A stretch of 36,766 bases of DNA from Saprospiraceae bacterium (GCA_020631635.1 JAHDGW010000004.1:1-36766), one strand, 5' to 3'; positions 1-9,272 are shown, counted from the stretch's first letter. Translations and numbers: made by a program. Notes: a model not told the origin generated them from the letters alone.

Positions 1-235
1 GTAGATAGAGGTGATTATTTGCTGATCCAACGATATCTTCTAAAAAACGCGTACCGATTAAAATGGTCAGAATAATAGCATTGGCAGAAATCATCACATT
101 TACCTTGCGATCGATCATCTGCATGAGACGATATTGATTTTTGGAAAGCGTTCGGAAAAGCGATTCTATGGCTCTTCCTTTCTTTTTTTTCTTCTCTTTT
201 TTCTTTTTTGAAATTTGGAGATGCAGGTCTTCCAT
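1..235 (-). CDS. Partial (C-terminus off the left edge) membrane protein, N-terminus MEDLHLQISKKKKEKKKKKGRAIESLFRTLSKNQYRLMQMIDRKVNVMISANAIILTILIGTRFLEDIVGSANNHLY; resembles DUF5706 / Pycsar-effector-type TM proteins
   Basis: Manual minus-strand translation: ATG at 235..233 preceded by an in-frame TGA, open to the window edge. Motif 'R(x)4F(R)...DRK(x)NxMIS(x)NAII' followed by a hydrophobic helix recalls the DUF5706 family. Not in the supplied ORF track because it runs off the edge. Confidence 0.5.
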   Translation of the reverse strand, partial: MEDLHLQISKKKKEKKKKKGRAIESLFRTLSKNQYRLMQMIDRKVNVMISANAIILTILIGTRFLEDIVGSANNHLYL

Positions 236-244
236 AACTCAGAA

Positions 245-793
245 TTAAGAGGACTTAAATTGGTTAGGTATAGATAAATTTACTTCTATATCTTTTCCCA
301 CTGCAAAGCCAAAAAAGTTACCATTGATATTATATTCTTCTCGATTTAGCGAGAGGGTACCTTCTAGGTATTCTTGATTATCCTTATTGGTAAAGTTGAA
401 GGGTATTATGACTTCTTTGGTTACATCTTTGATCGTGAGTTTACCGGTAACTTGATGTTGCTCATTGATCTTTTCTACCCGCAGCGCCTCAAATTTGATA
501 TTAGGATATGTCTCGGCATCAAACCACTTCTTCCCTTTAGCATGTTTATCTTTTCTGTCATTTCCAGTCTTAATGGTGTTTACATCTGCGACAACAGATA
601 TCTTAGCATCGATAAGATTACTTTTATCTACTGAAACTATACCTTTTAATCCGTATAAGTTACCGTCCGCTTTTTTAGTAGAAAACTGGATACTATATTG
701 GTCTGTTGAGGTATAGCTTTCAGAATAATAGGAGTAGGAGGAGATGCTTATTGCAGTCATCATTAGTGATGCGATGGGTATATTGATCTTCAT
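245..793 (-). CDS. YceI-family periplasmic protein
   Basis: 182 aa with signal peptide; Y-x-I-x-F-x-T-K-K...G...G.v.vd, 'KHAKGKKWFDAETYPNIKFEA', 'GKLTIKDVTKEVIIPFNF' are typical of YceI. Confidence 0.9.
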   Translation of the reverse strand: MKINIPIASLMMTAISISSYSYYSESYTSTDQYSIQFSTKKADGNLYGLKGIVSVDKSNLIDAKISVVADVNTIKTGNDRKDKHAKGKKWFDAETYPNIKFEALRVEKINEQHQVTGKLTIKDVTKEVIIPFNFTNKDNQEYLEGTLSLNREEYNINGNFFGFAVGKDIEVNLSIPNQFKSS

Positions 794-1066
794 TTAGCGT
801 TGTGTTTTACTTTTTTCATAGCTGTATCATGTTATATGATCATATTTATGCTACGCATATTTTGACATCCTTTTATCTAAGTACAAAACCTAAAAAGCGC
901 TGAAAAGATTATATCAGGTAAAAGTTAATAAATGAAAAGCTTAATATTTACTATGAACAGTATCTGGACAAAACTCAACTATACCCTATGTGGAATGTGA
1001 TACGATGATAAATGTATACAGATATTCTCAATTAAGTATGGGGCGTACGATTATCCATAAACAAAA

Positions 1067-1101
1067 AAAAGGTTCAGCATCAATAAAGATGTTGAACCTT
1101 T
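1067..1101 (-). terminator. Rho-independent terminator of the arsR-type gene
   Basis: Inverted repeat AAAAGGTTCAGCATC / GATGTTGAACCTTT with an A-tract that becomes a U-tract on the minus strand, directly 3' of the 1145-1534 gene. Confidence 0.8.
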
Positions 1102-1144
1102 CTTCCAGAGGCTAGGCCTCTACGAAAGTTGTTTTACAATCTAA

Positions 1145-1534
1145 CTATCCTACAAGATCTTCAACTAGTTTAGAGATTTGCTCTAACCTAGAAGGGTCTA
1201 ATGAATAGTAGATGAATTTTCCTTGTCGCTCAGTACGTACTACACCAGCTCTCCTTAGGATGGCAAGGTGTTGAGACGCCACTGATTGCTCTAATCGCAA
1301 TTTGATATAAATATCCGTTACAGTCATGGTATCGCTCTCTTCTAGAAGATCGATGATGCGCTGTCTTAATTTATGATTTACTGCTCTTAGAACTAGCACT
1401 GCTTTTCTCAGGTCGGCATAGTCCAGCAGAACTTCATTTATACCTTTTTTTAAAGTAACAGTTTCGTTTTTGTCGTTTCTCATGTTAAATGAAAGTTTGA
1501 TAGTTCTTACTTTTATAATACAAAACTGTAACAA
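1145..1534 (-). CDS. ArsR-family winged-helix transcriptional regulator (actual start probably internal, MRNDKNETVTLKKG...)
   Basis: 'NHKLRQRIIDLLEESDTMTVTDIYIKLRLEQSVASQHLAILRRAGVVRTERQGKFIYYSLD' is a canonical ArsR wHTH. Confidence 0.9.
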   Translation of the reverse strand: MLQFCIIKVRTIKLSFNMRNDKNETVTLKKGINEVLLDYADLRKAVLVLRAVNHKLRQRIIDLLEESDTMTVTDIYIKLRLEQSVASQHLAILRRAGVVRTERQGKFIYYSLDPSRLEQISKLVEDLVG

Positions 1535-1627
1535 CTTTATATTAAGGGTTTACACTAATAGAAAAAATATCCAATAATATTCCAGATATATATATAAGTA
1601 ACACCTATTCAGGGTATTATAGTTCTA

Positions 1628-2296
1628 TTAGATAAGCAGTTTATTTGACTTAGTAATTTTGGGAGCTTTAAAATAATAGGGGATTGCATAGGCAACGTCG
1701 CTAAATTCCTGCTTTTGATACTGATCTATTGCTAGGGGCAGCATGTGCTTAGCCCTCAGTATCGTCTGGCCCAAAATCAACCTTTCGTCTGACCAATAAT
1801 CGATAGCTTTCTGTGCTCCATCACCACAAAGTATGGTCTTTTGGCTACTTAAATCGGTGAGATCAAAAGGATTATCAATGATAAGGTTGGAGGTAGGTTG
1901 TATTACATTACCCTCAGTACCCCATATAGAATAGTATACCTCCATTCGTCTAGCGTCGATCATCGAGATCACTCTATCAGCTTCATGTAGATGCATCTGA
2001 GCAGCGGCCTGTAGAGTATCTATTTCAAGTAATGGAATGTCTTGAGCAAAGCAAATGGCCTTAGCTGTACTATATGCTACACGTAGTCCTGTATAGGATC
2101 CTGGCCCCTTACTTACGGCGATGGCATCTAGTTGTGATATAGTAATATCGCTCTTCTGTAATACATCTTGTATAAATAATGTGATGACGGCACTATGACG
2201 CAGACCTTCATCTACATTTTTCTCATAAGTACCTTTAGACGTACATAATGCTACTGAGCAGGTATTGGTCGTGGTTTCCAAGCAAAGAATATTCAA
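1628..2296 (-). CDS. tsaB: tRNA threonylcarbamoyladenosine biosynthesis protein TsaB
   Basis: 'MNILCLETTTNTCSVAL', 'LDAIAVSKGPGSYTGLRVAYSTAKAICFAQDIPLLEIDTLQA' are characteristic of TsaB. Confidence 0.95.
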   Translation of the reverse strand: MNILCLETTTNTCSVALCTSKGTYEKNVDEGLRHSAVITLFIQDVLQKSDITISQLDAIAVSKGPGSYTGLRVAYSTAKAICFAQDIPLLEIDTLQAAAQMHLHEADRVISMIDARRMEVYYSIWGTEGNVIQPTSNLIIDNPFDLTDLSSQKTILCGDGAQKAIDYWSDERLILGQTILRAKHMLPLAIDQYQKQEFSDVAYAIPYYFKAPKITKSNKLLI

Positions 2297-2340
2297 GAGA
2301 TCATATTTTTATATCAAATAGTTGTATAAAGATATAACAA

Positions 2341-2371
2341 AGCCCTCCTCCAAATAGATTGAAGCAGGGCT
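2341..2371 (-). terminator. Probable terminator of htpG
   Basis: AGCCCT(CCTCC)...(GAAGC)AGGGCT inverted repeat immediately 3' of htpG on the minus strand; short T-run only. Confidence 0.5.
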
Positions 2372-2402
2372 CATTATTCTTTATCAATGTATGAAAAATG
2401 CT

Positions 2403-4268
2403 TTATGACATAAATTCAATAGATTGATTGATAAATTTTGACATTTCTTCTCCCTTCAACTTGTTTTGATTAAGTAAAGCGAGGTTATATAAGTAATTGG
2501 CAAATTTAGATTTTTTCTCAGTGCTCTTCATTTTCAATAGCTTATCTGCTACCAATGGATGATTGGTATTGACTACTATATTGAAGGTATCAGGAAAATC
2601 CCCGAAAGAGTTACCTTGAAGTGCTTGCATCTCCTTCATACGACGCATAAATTCTGGTACCGTGATGACTACTGGATGATCTTCTGGTGACAAAGCTTCT
2701 AGAGAGATGCTGTTTTCTTTGTCTGATCCCAGCGATTCTACAAATAGACCTTTTACTTTTTCTTGCTCTTTCTCGCTAAGGACTGAGGTCTGCTCTTCTT
2801 CTTTCTGCACTAACTTAGAGGGTATATCACTATCTACTCGTACAAATGTCACATCACCTAGCTTTTGCTCTAGATGTTGCATGTAGTGATTATCTATTAC
2901 GGTATCAAACTCTAATACATCATACCCATAGCTCTGAGCGGATTGAACATAGCTATGATGTTCTTTAGGATTATTGGTATATAATAAAATGATCTTATCA
3001 TGCTTATCCGTCTGATTGGCTTTTACTTTCTCTTTATACTCTTCAATAGTAGAGTACTCAGCTTCTATGTTTTTAAATAAGGTGTACTTGAGTGCCTTTT
3101 CATAAAACTTTTCATCTGATATCATTCCGTATTTCACAAAAACTGAAATCTCATCCCATTTAGATTCATAGTTTTCTCGGTCTTTTTTGAAAAGATCGTT
3201 GAGTTTATCTGCTACCTTTTTAGTGATGTAGTTAGTGATCTTTCTCACATTGCTATCACTCTGGAGGTATGATCTCGATACATTGAGCGGGATATCAGGG
3301 GAGTCAATTACACCATGGAGTAATGTCAAAAATTCGGGTACGATTTCTTTTACATCATCCGTTACGTATACCTGATTAGAGTATAGCTGAATTTTGTTTT
3401 TTTGTACCTCGAGACTATTATTGAGTTTAGGGAAGTATAGTATACCTGTGAGATTGAAAGGGTAATCTATATTGAGATGTATCCAGAATAATGGTGGTTG
3501 GCTGTAAGGGTATAGCTCTTTATAGAAGTTTTGATAATCTTCATCTTTGAGCTCGGCTGGTTGCTTGCGCCATGCTGGATTTGGATTATTGATGATGTTT
3601 TCTACTTCTTTTTCTATTTGTTTGCGATCATCACCTTCTCCCTCGTAATCATATTCTGTTTTAGTACCAAATCGTATTTCTACAGGTAAAAATTTACAAT
3701 ATTTATCTAGTAAGGTTTGGATTCTTGCCTCTTCTAGAAATTCTACACTGTCTTCTCCAACGTGTAGTATTATTTCAGTACCACGATCTGACTTATCATT
3801 TGCTCCTATCTCATATTCGGGATTTCCGTCGCAGATCCACGTAACACCATCAGTGCCTTTATAAGACTTAGTACGTACTTCTACTTTTTCGGCAACCATA
3901 AAAGCTGAGTAGAAGCCAAGGCCAAAGTGTCCTATGATATTAGTGTCTTCCTTATATTTTTCTAGGAAGTCTGATGCACTTGAGAATGCCACTTGATTTA
4001 GGTATTTCATGACCTCATCTTCTGTCATACCGATACCGCGATCATGTATGGTCAGTGTCTTTGCTTCTTTATCAAGTTTGATATCGATAGTTAGAGAATC
4101 CAGGTCTCCTTTATATTCTCCTCTGGAGCTTAGCGTCTTAATTTTAGAAGTAGCATCGACTGCATTGGAGACTAGTTCTCTTAAAAATATCTCTTGATCA
4201 GAGTATAAAAACTTTTTGATGATCGGAAAGATATTTTCCGTTTGTACTGAAATATGACCTTTTTGCAT
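2403..4268 (-). CDS. htpG: Molecular chaperone HtpG (Hsp90)
   Basis: 621 aa; 'IFLRELVSNAVDATSKIKTLS', 'DRGIGMTEDEVMKYLNQVAFSSASDFL', 'IIGHFGLGFYSAFMVA' Hsp90 ATPase motifs. Confidence 0.98.
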   Translation of the reverse strand: MQKGHISVQTENIFPIIKKFLYSDQEIFLRELVSNAVDATSKIKTLSSRGEYKGDLDSLTIDIKLDKEAKTLTIHDRGIGMTEDEVMKYLNQVAFSSASDFLEKYKEDTNIIGHFGLGFYSAFMVAEKVEVRTKSYKGTDGVTWICDGNPEYEIGANDKSDRGTEIILHVGEDSVEFLEEARIQTLLDKYCKFLPVEIRFGTKTEYDYEGEGDDRKQIEKEVENIINNPNPAWRKQPAELKDEDYQNFYKELYPYSQPPLFWIHLNIDYPFNLTGILYFPKLNNSLEVQKNKIQLYSNQVYVTDDVKEIVPEFLTLLHGVIDSPDIPLNVSRSYLQSDSNVRKITNYITKKVADKLNDLFKKDRENYESKWDEISVFVKYGMISDEKFYEKALKYTLFKNIEAEYSTIEEYKEKVKANQTDKHDKIILLYTNNPKEHHSYVQSAQSYGYDVLEFDTVIDNHYMQHLEQKLGDVTFVRVDSDIPSKLVQKEEEQTSVLSEKEQEKVKGLFVESLGSDKENSISLEALSPEDHPVVITVPEFMRRMKEMQALQGNSFGDFPDTFNIVVNTNHPLVADKLLKMKSTEKKSKFANYLYNLALLNQNKLKGEEMSKFINQSIEFMS

Positions 4269-4331
4269 GTGCTCTTTGATTTTTTATAGTTGATTAAACC
4301 AATATGATGAACATATGCTATAGGTCAAATG

Positions 4332-4364
4332 GAATGCCATTCGATATTTTATGACAAAATGTCA
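4332..4364. promoter_or_regulatory. Two adjacent short palindromes upstream of htpG
   Basis: GAATG-C-CATTC (4332-4342) and TGACA-AAA-TGTCA (4352-4364), both perfect, 64-96 bp upstream of the htpG start codon. Confidence 0.35.
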
Positions 4365-4496
4365 ATATCTATATTGCTCAAGAGTCATATGCGTAGGTAT
4401 GATTATCAATGCAAATATTTGGTACATTTAATAAGAGCTTTTGTACAATCATGCTATTGCTAACAAGAATTATAGCTCATATTGTAAAATATAATT

Positions 4497-4686
4497 ATGT
4501 ATACATCAGATTTAAAAGAGATTATAGTTGATATAAAATTATTATTTGAAAATTACCTATTGCGGTGTAGTGCATATGAGTCCTTTGGCAAGGATTTGGC
4601 ACATAGGTAGTTGTTCAGATTTTTAAGGAGAATACTTAAGATCGATGGTCGGTCCAAGGGGGAATTCGGATCGACCATTTTTTTTC
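4497..4686 (+). ncRNA. Candidate small RNA or short-ORF transcript ending in a strong intrinsic terminator
   Basis: Nested inverted repeats ACCTAT(4555-4560)/ATAGGT(4603-4608), GTGC(4570-4573)/GCAC(4599-4602), TGAGTCCTT(4577-4585)/AAGGATTTG(4590-4598) with TGGC loop, followed by the terminator at 4645-4686; no plus-strand gene upstream. A 37-codon ORF (4497-4610) overlaps. Confidence 0.45.
4645..4686 (+). terminator. Strong Rho-independent terminator with no annotated upstream plus-strand gene
   Basis: ATGGTCGGTCC / GGATCGACCAT (11 bp, one G-U) followed by T8; the U-tract is only on the plus strand. Confidence 0.85.
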
Positions 4687-4970
4687 TCTAGATTTCACTC
4701 TGAAACATCAAGTAAGAAACCTTCCCCTTTTAATTCTACATTACTCCTACACTTTTTAATTCTCTATTGAATTATATTCATTTTGCAGGGCTTAAAGCTC
4801 CTACATAGAAGTACTGGTGTGGTATATTCAGACCTAACTCACTGGTCTATTTTAAATTTTTCTCCGAGGTGATTAAAAAATATGGCTGCGACGTATGGAA
4901 TATATTGCCTTTACTAGTGCTATAATAGATAATATCGGTCGAGTATCCGGATGATAGATAAAAGTCTAGT

Positions 4971-6338
4971 TTATGGTTTTAATACTAGACCTTTCCTCAC
5001 CCATTTGTCGAGGTTTTCACATCCTCTATAATCTTCTTCTATTTCGATGAAGGTTTTGTTATATTTTTCATCGATCCATTCCGCCATATATTGACTTTTC
5101 TTGCCTTCTTTAGCCATGATTTTTATACGATCATAGTCTTTATCTATGGATACCCTATGAGGGCTACTTCTGGAGTCTAGTTTTATTAATCTATAAAGTT
5201 TTTCACCTCTAGGAGTGGTGTATTCTAAGGGTGCTGATAGTTGACCGACACTCATGGTATCTATAGCAAAATAAATATCTGGTGGTAGGTCACCTGTCTT
5301 GAAGAATGTATCTCCAGACTTAGGGTTTTTCATTCGTCCGCCAAAGCTATAGCTCGGGCTACTCTCAACAGAGTGAAGACGTACTGCGGTTTCAAAACTC
5401 ATACTATCCATGACCACTTCTTTTCTGATCGAATCCAATTCTAGCCTTGATTTTTCGAGATCATTATCTGTGATTTCTGGTATGATAAGGATATGCCTTA
5501 CATGTATTTTATTACCTCGTCGTTCAATCATTTGTATGATATGGAAGCCGAATTCTGTTTGTACTATTTCTGATATTTCATCATTTTTCAAACTATATGC
5601 CGCTGCCTCAAAATCGGCCACATAACTACCCCTTTTGGCAAAACCAAGATCACCGCCAGTCTGTGCCGATCCATCCATTGAGTATGTCTTAGCAAGATCC
5701 TCAAAGGATTCACCGTCTTCTACTATTCTTCTTCGTATGTCTGTGATAAGATCTAGTGCTTTTTGTTCTTCTACCGCATTTACATTGGGTTCGTATACGA
5801 TTTCACTAATTTCTACTTCTGAACTCAAAAATGGAAGACTATCTGTAGGGACTGAAGAATAATATTTTTGTACTTCTTCTGGTGTAATATTTACATTGGC
5901 GATAAGGGACTGCTGCATTCGTTCTAGCAAAATTTGCTCTTTTTGATCATCGCGGTACTTCTCTTTCATCTCTTGTACCGTAGCACCGTAGTATTCTTGA
6001 AAAAACTCTTCATCTCCATTCATTTGTGCCAGTACATTATCAAATCTAAAGTCGAGTTGAGCATTTACTTCCTCGTCAGTCACGAGTATACTATCTAGTT
6101 TAGCGTGATGGATAAACATTTTCTGAGCAATGATATTTTCTAATAATTCACATTTGGCATCCTCGTCGATATCCACCGCATTATCCTTGAGGTAGGAGTA
6201 TTGTTCTTCTACATCTGATAATAATATAATTTCGCCACCAACCTTAGCGATTACTCTATCGATTACTAGCCTTTCTTGGCTCATCAGTAATGTACTGAAG
6301 AACACTAATAATAGGCACCATGTTGCTTTGTGGCTCAT
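4971..6338 (-). CDS. SurA-like periplasmic peptidylprolyl isomerase (parvulin domains)
   Basis: 'RLVIDRVIAKVGGEIILLSDVEEQY' SurA N-domain; 'FEDLAKTYSMDGSAQTGGDLGFAKRGSYVADFEAAAYSLKNDEISEIVQTEFGFHIIQMIERRG' parvulin signature. Confidence 0.93.
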   Translation of the reverse strand: MSHKATWCLLLVFFSTLLMSQERLVIDRVIAKVGGEIILLSDVEEQYSYLKDNAVDIDEDAKCELLENIIAQKMFIHHAKLDSILVTDEEVNAQLDFRFDNVLAQMNGDEEFFQEYYGATVQEMKEKYRDDQKEQILLERMQQSLIANVNITPEEVQKYYSSVPTDSLPFLSSEVEISEIVYEPNVNAVEEQKALDLITDIRRRIVEDGESFEDLAKTYSMDGSAQTGGDLGFAKRGSYVADFEAAAYSLKNDEISEIVQTEFGFHIIQMIERRGNKIHVRHILIIPEITDNDLEKSRLELDSIRKEVVMDSMSFETAVRLHSVESSPSYSFGGRMKNPKSGDTFFKTGDLPPDIYFAIDTMSVGQLSAPLEYTTPRGEKLYRLIKLDSRSSPHRVSIDKDYDRIKIMAKEGKKSQYMAEWIDEKYNKTFIEIEEDYRGCENLDKWVRKGLVLKP

Positions 6339-7189
6339 TGTACAAGTTTAAGGTAGTTTTTGATCTTATTCCTTTTTAACATATCTTCTTTGAGTCTCGC
6401 TGCCTCATCCTGAAGAATATTTCGCTTTCGGCGATGCAATAGTATGGCTTTTATCTCAGCCTTAGTCTTACTATATGGTTTTATATCCCCTTTTTCTATT
6501 TTATTCCGCACTCGGATAAAATATTCTGTAGAAGATTTATTGTATTGCGAAGACTTGTTTTCTTTGATATATTTTGTGGAGATGCCAAGTTGTGCTAGCT
6601 CTTCTGCGGTCTTCCAACAATTTTCATCAATACAGTAGTATTCTGCACTTTTGATACAAAAGGCTTCAATGACCGCCTTTTCCTTTTTCTTCCATGATTC
6701 GAAAAAACGATCAATTCCTTTAGCCTTTTCGTCAACGATTGCATATTCTACCAGAAAGTAGTCCGTGTCGGACTCAAAGTCATTTTGGTATTTTTGATAA
6801 TACTGCTTGAGTTCTGCTTCATCTATAATCGTATCACTGAATGTGGCAATAAGCTCTTTTTCTAACTCATGTATGAGGAGATCATTTCTATATTGATCTG
6901 TAAGTGCCTTGATATTAGGGGATTCACCAAACTGGTTTTCTGCCTTTTCGGTCAATAGAGTTTTGTGTATCCATTGCTCTATATGGCTAGCCACAAGGGC
7001 AGTGCTGTCAGCTCCAGATATCTTACGAGGTAGTTTTTCTTGTATATCACTGTAATATAACTTGGCATGATTGATCTCAGCAAGTAAGGTATCCCCGTCG
7101 CTTTTAGAAGAAATAGCATTGCAACTCATCAGCATGCCTAATGGTAGCAGTATCACTAAAGAGATTATATATTTTTCAACCCAAGGCAT
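6335..7189 (-). CDS. Lipoprotein with SurA/PpiC-like N-terminal chaperone region, no obvious parvulin signature
   Basis: 284 aa, lipobox-like 'LLPLGMLMSC', context between two parvulin genes with 4-nt and 1-nt overlaps. Confidence 0.65.
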   Translation of the reverse strand: MPWVEKYIISLVILLPLGMLMSCNAISSKSDGDTLLAEINHAKLYYSDIQEKLPRKISGADSTALVASHIEQWIHKTLLTEKAENQFGESPNIKALTDQYRNDLLIHELEKELIATFSDTIIDEAELKQYYQKYQNDFESDTDYFLVEYAIVDEKAKGIDRFFESWKKKEKAVIEAFCIKSAEYYCIDENCWKTAEELAQLGISTKYIKENKSSQYNKSSTEYFIRVRNKIEKGDIKPYSKTKAEIKAILLHRRKRNILQDEAARLKEDMLKRNKIKNYLKLVQ

Positions 7190-9159
7190 TATTTCACCAA
7201 CGAATAAAATAGTTTGTCATTTCTTTTTACTGGATAAGATTTTTCTAATTCTTTGACCCAAAGTGATTCTAAAAAATCTTGATAATCGGCCAATACGTAG
7301 CCTCTTGACTCATCTAGAGTTTTTGGCGTTACTGGTAGGATATTTCTAATGTATTTAAAAGTAGCTCGTGATTTGTTTTTATTAAATTCTGGTTCTGTGA
7401 GAGTACCTTTTTTCCACTTTATTCCACTAAGTATTTTAGCTCCGTATTCATATTTACCAGATTTCATTTCTACCAGATTGCCATCAGGACCATTGTACTT
7501 ATTTTGTATGTCTTCCCAGCTATTTTTTTTGATAGCCTTTCTTAGTTCCTTTATCTTTTTTAGGTCATCCGTAAAGATGCTATATGTCTCAAGCTCTGCT
7601 CGCTCTTTCCACTCGTAGTTGTATTTATTATTTTCAAAAAACCTCTCGAGACCGACGGTATCGCTAGCGGCTTTATCCCAAATATTCATTTTCGTAACTT
7701 CAAAAAGTAAGATACCTTCTGAATACTCTCGCATCAATGCTTTAAATTCAGGATACTTAGACTCCAACGTAGATTCTTCATATTGAATAGCGTAGTCTTC
7801 AACATATTCATTGAGCATCTCCTTTGCAGAATTTGCGACAGGTACGGATTTATCAAAACGTAGCCGTTTTCTAGAATTTTTCTTTAGGTAATCGGCAAAT
7901 TCTCTGAGTGAAGATGAAATTCCATTATCAAAAGAAAAGAGACGGACATCCTCAAATTGATATGGTTTCCATTGGTAGGTGTAGAAGCTCTGATCTAAAT
8001 TTTTTACAAATGCTGAAAAAACTTTTTCATCAAGCTGATAATTACCATTTATTTTGATGCTTTCTATGAGTGCCTTACGGGCTATATCATACCGTTTCGC
8101 TTGATTTAGTTTGGCTGTTAATCTTTTTTTGGCATCATCATAGTCAGAGATATCTCTTTTTGAGAGCCTCTTGATGATATGCCATCCTACTTTAGTTTCT
8201 ATGGGAGCTGAAAAATCACCATCTTTCTCCAATTCAAATGCAACCTTCTCAAATGCTTTGTCGTATTTGTTGATACCGAAATATCCAAGATTACCACCTT
8301 TACTTTTGGTCGTATTATCGTCACTATATTTTCTTACTAGCTCTCTAAAGGTTTCACCATTTTGAAGCTCTTGATATAGGCTATCAGCCTGACTTTTTGC
8401 ATTAGGGTTCTCTTTACCGGCGACCTTCTTTCTTATTAATAAATGTGCTGCTTCTATTTGTCCCCAAGCATCTCTTTTGTCAGTAACTTTTATGATATGT
8501 AACCCTACTTTAGATCGTACCACGTCTGATATTTTACCTACACTAGTGGTATATAGCGCATTTTCCAACTCATAGAACCCCTCTGGCAACATAGCGGTAT
8601 AGTATCCTATATCTCCTCCATTGATAGCAGAAGACTTATCAGCAGAATATTGCTTAGCGGCATCTTCAAATGACATACCACCATCTATTTGTTTCTTGAT
8701 ATCTTTCGCCTTCATCATCGCAGCTGCCACTTCACCTTCTTTCGCCTTTGGTGATAGTGTCACCAAGATATGACTCATGCGTATGTCATGTTGCTGTCGC
8801 TTAAAAGCCTCTTGCAATAGATTATTAGATATTTCTTTATCAACGAGATAAGATTTTGATAGTTGATCCCTATACCCTTGCAGTTCTTTTTTAAGTCGTG
8901 GCAAGGTATCTAACCCAAGATCACGAGCTTTTCGGACTTTGAGTTTAAACTTTTTATAGAGCTCGTAATATTCCTCCAGACTTTGCTTTGTGTAGTCGGC
9001 ATCTTTACTATTGTTCTTTTTATAGATATACTCAAATTCATCTTGGGTAACAGGATATCCATCGACTTCAAAAAGAGTCTCTCCTTGTCCAAGAGAATAA
9101 GTGGTACTAACCAAAAGTGCTAGTATGGCAAGAAGGTACGGAGGTAGGATCAATCTCAT
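7189..9159 (-). CDS. Peptidylprolyl isomerase with two parvulin domains
   Basis: 656 aa, signal peptide, two repeats: 'FEDAAKQYSADKSSAINGGDIGYYTAMLPEGFYELENALYTTSVGKISDVVRSKVGLHIIKVTDKR' and 'FRELVRKYSDDNTTKSKGGNLGYFGINKYDKAFEKVAFELEKDGDFSAPIETKVGWHIIKRLSKR'. Confidence 0.93.
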   Translation of the reverse strand: MRLILPPYLLAILALLVSTTYSLGQGETLFEVDGYPVTQDEFEYIYKKNNSKDADYTKQSLEEYYELYKKFKLKVRKARDLGLDTLPRLKKELQGYRDQLSKSYLVDKEISNNLLQEAFKRQQHDIRMSHILVTLSPKAKEGEVAAAMMKAKDIKKQIDGGMSFEDAAKQYSADKSSAINGGDIGYYTAMLPEGFYELENALYTTSVGKISDVVRSKVGLHIIKVTDKRDAWGQIEAAHLLIRKKVAGKENPNAKSQADSLYQELQNGETFRELVRKYSDDNTTKSKGGNLGYFGINKYDKAFEKVAFELEKDGDFSAPIETKVGWHIIKRLSKRDISDYDDAKKRLTAKLNQAKRYDIARKALIESIKINGNYQLDEKVFSAFVKNLDQSFYTYQWKPYQFEDVRLFSFDNGISSSLREFADYLKKNSRKRLRFDKSVPVANSAKEMLNEYVEDYAIQYEESTLESKYPEFKALMREYSEGILLFEVTKMNIWDKAASDTVGLERFFENNKYNYEWKERAELETYSIFTDDLKKIKELRKAIKKNSWEDIQNKYNGPDGNLVEMKSGKYEYGAKILSGIKWKKGTLTEPEFNKNKSRATFKYIRNILPVTPKTLDESRGYVLADYQDFLESLWVKELEKSYPVKRNDKLFYSLVK

Positions 9160-9272
9160 AGTGAATAGGGTCTCATATAAAAGTGTAAAAGTACTAATTT
9201 ATTTACCGCCTATTTTAAACAGGATAAGCTTAAACGTTTCGTTAACTTCAAAGATTATATCTTTTTGGTTTT

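Noticed and set aside
374-716. Plus-strand ORFs 374-634 and 465-716
   Set aside because: Antisense to the clearly coding yceI gene; no recognisable protein features.
1145-1534. ArsR protein as a metal sensor with an arsenic or metal operon
   Set aside because: No CxC-type metal motif in the recognition region and no metal-resistance genes nearby; likely a general ArsR-type regulator.
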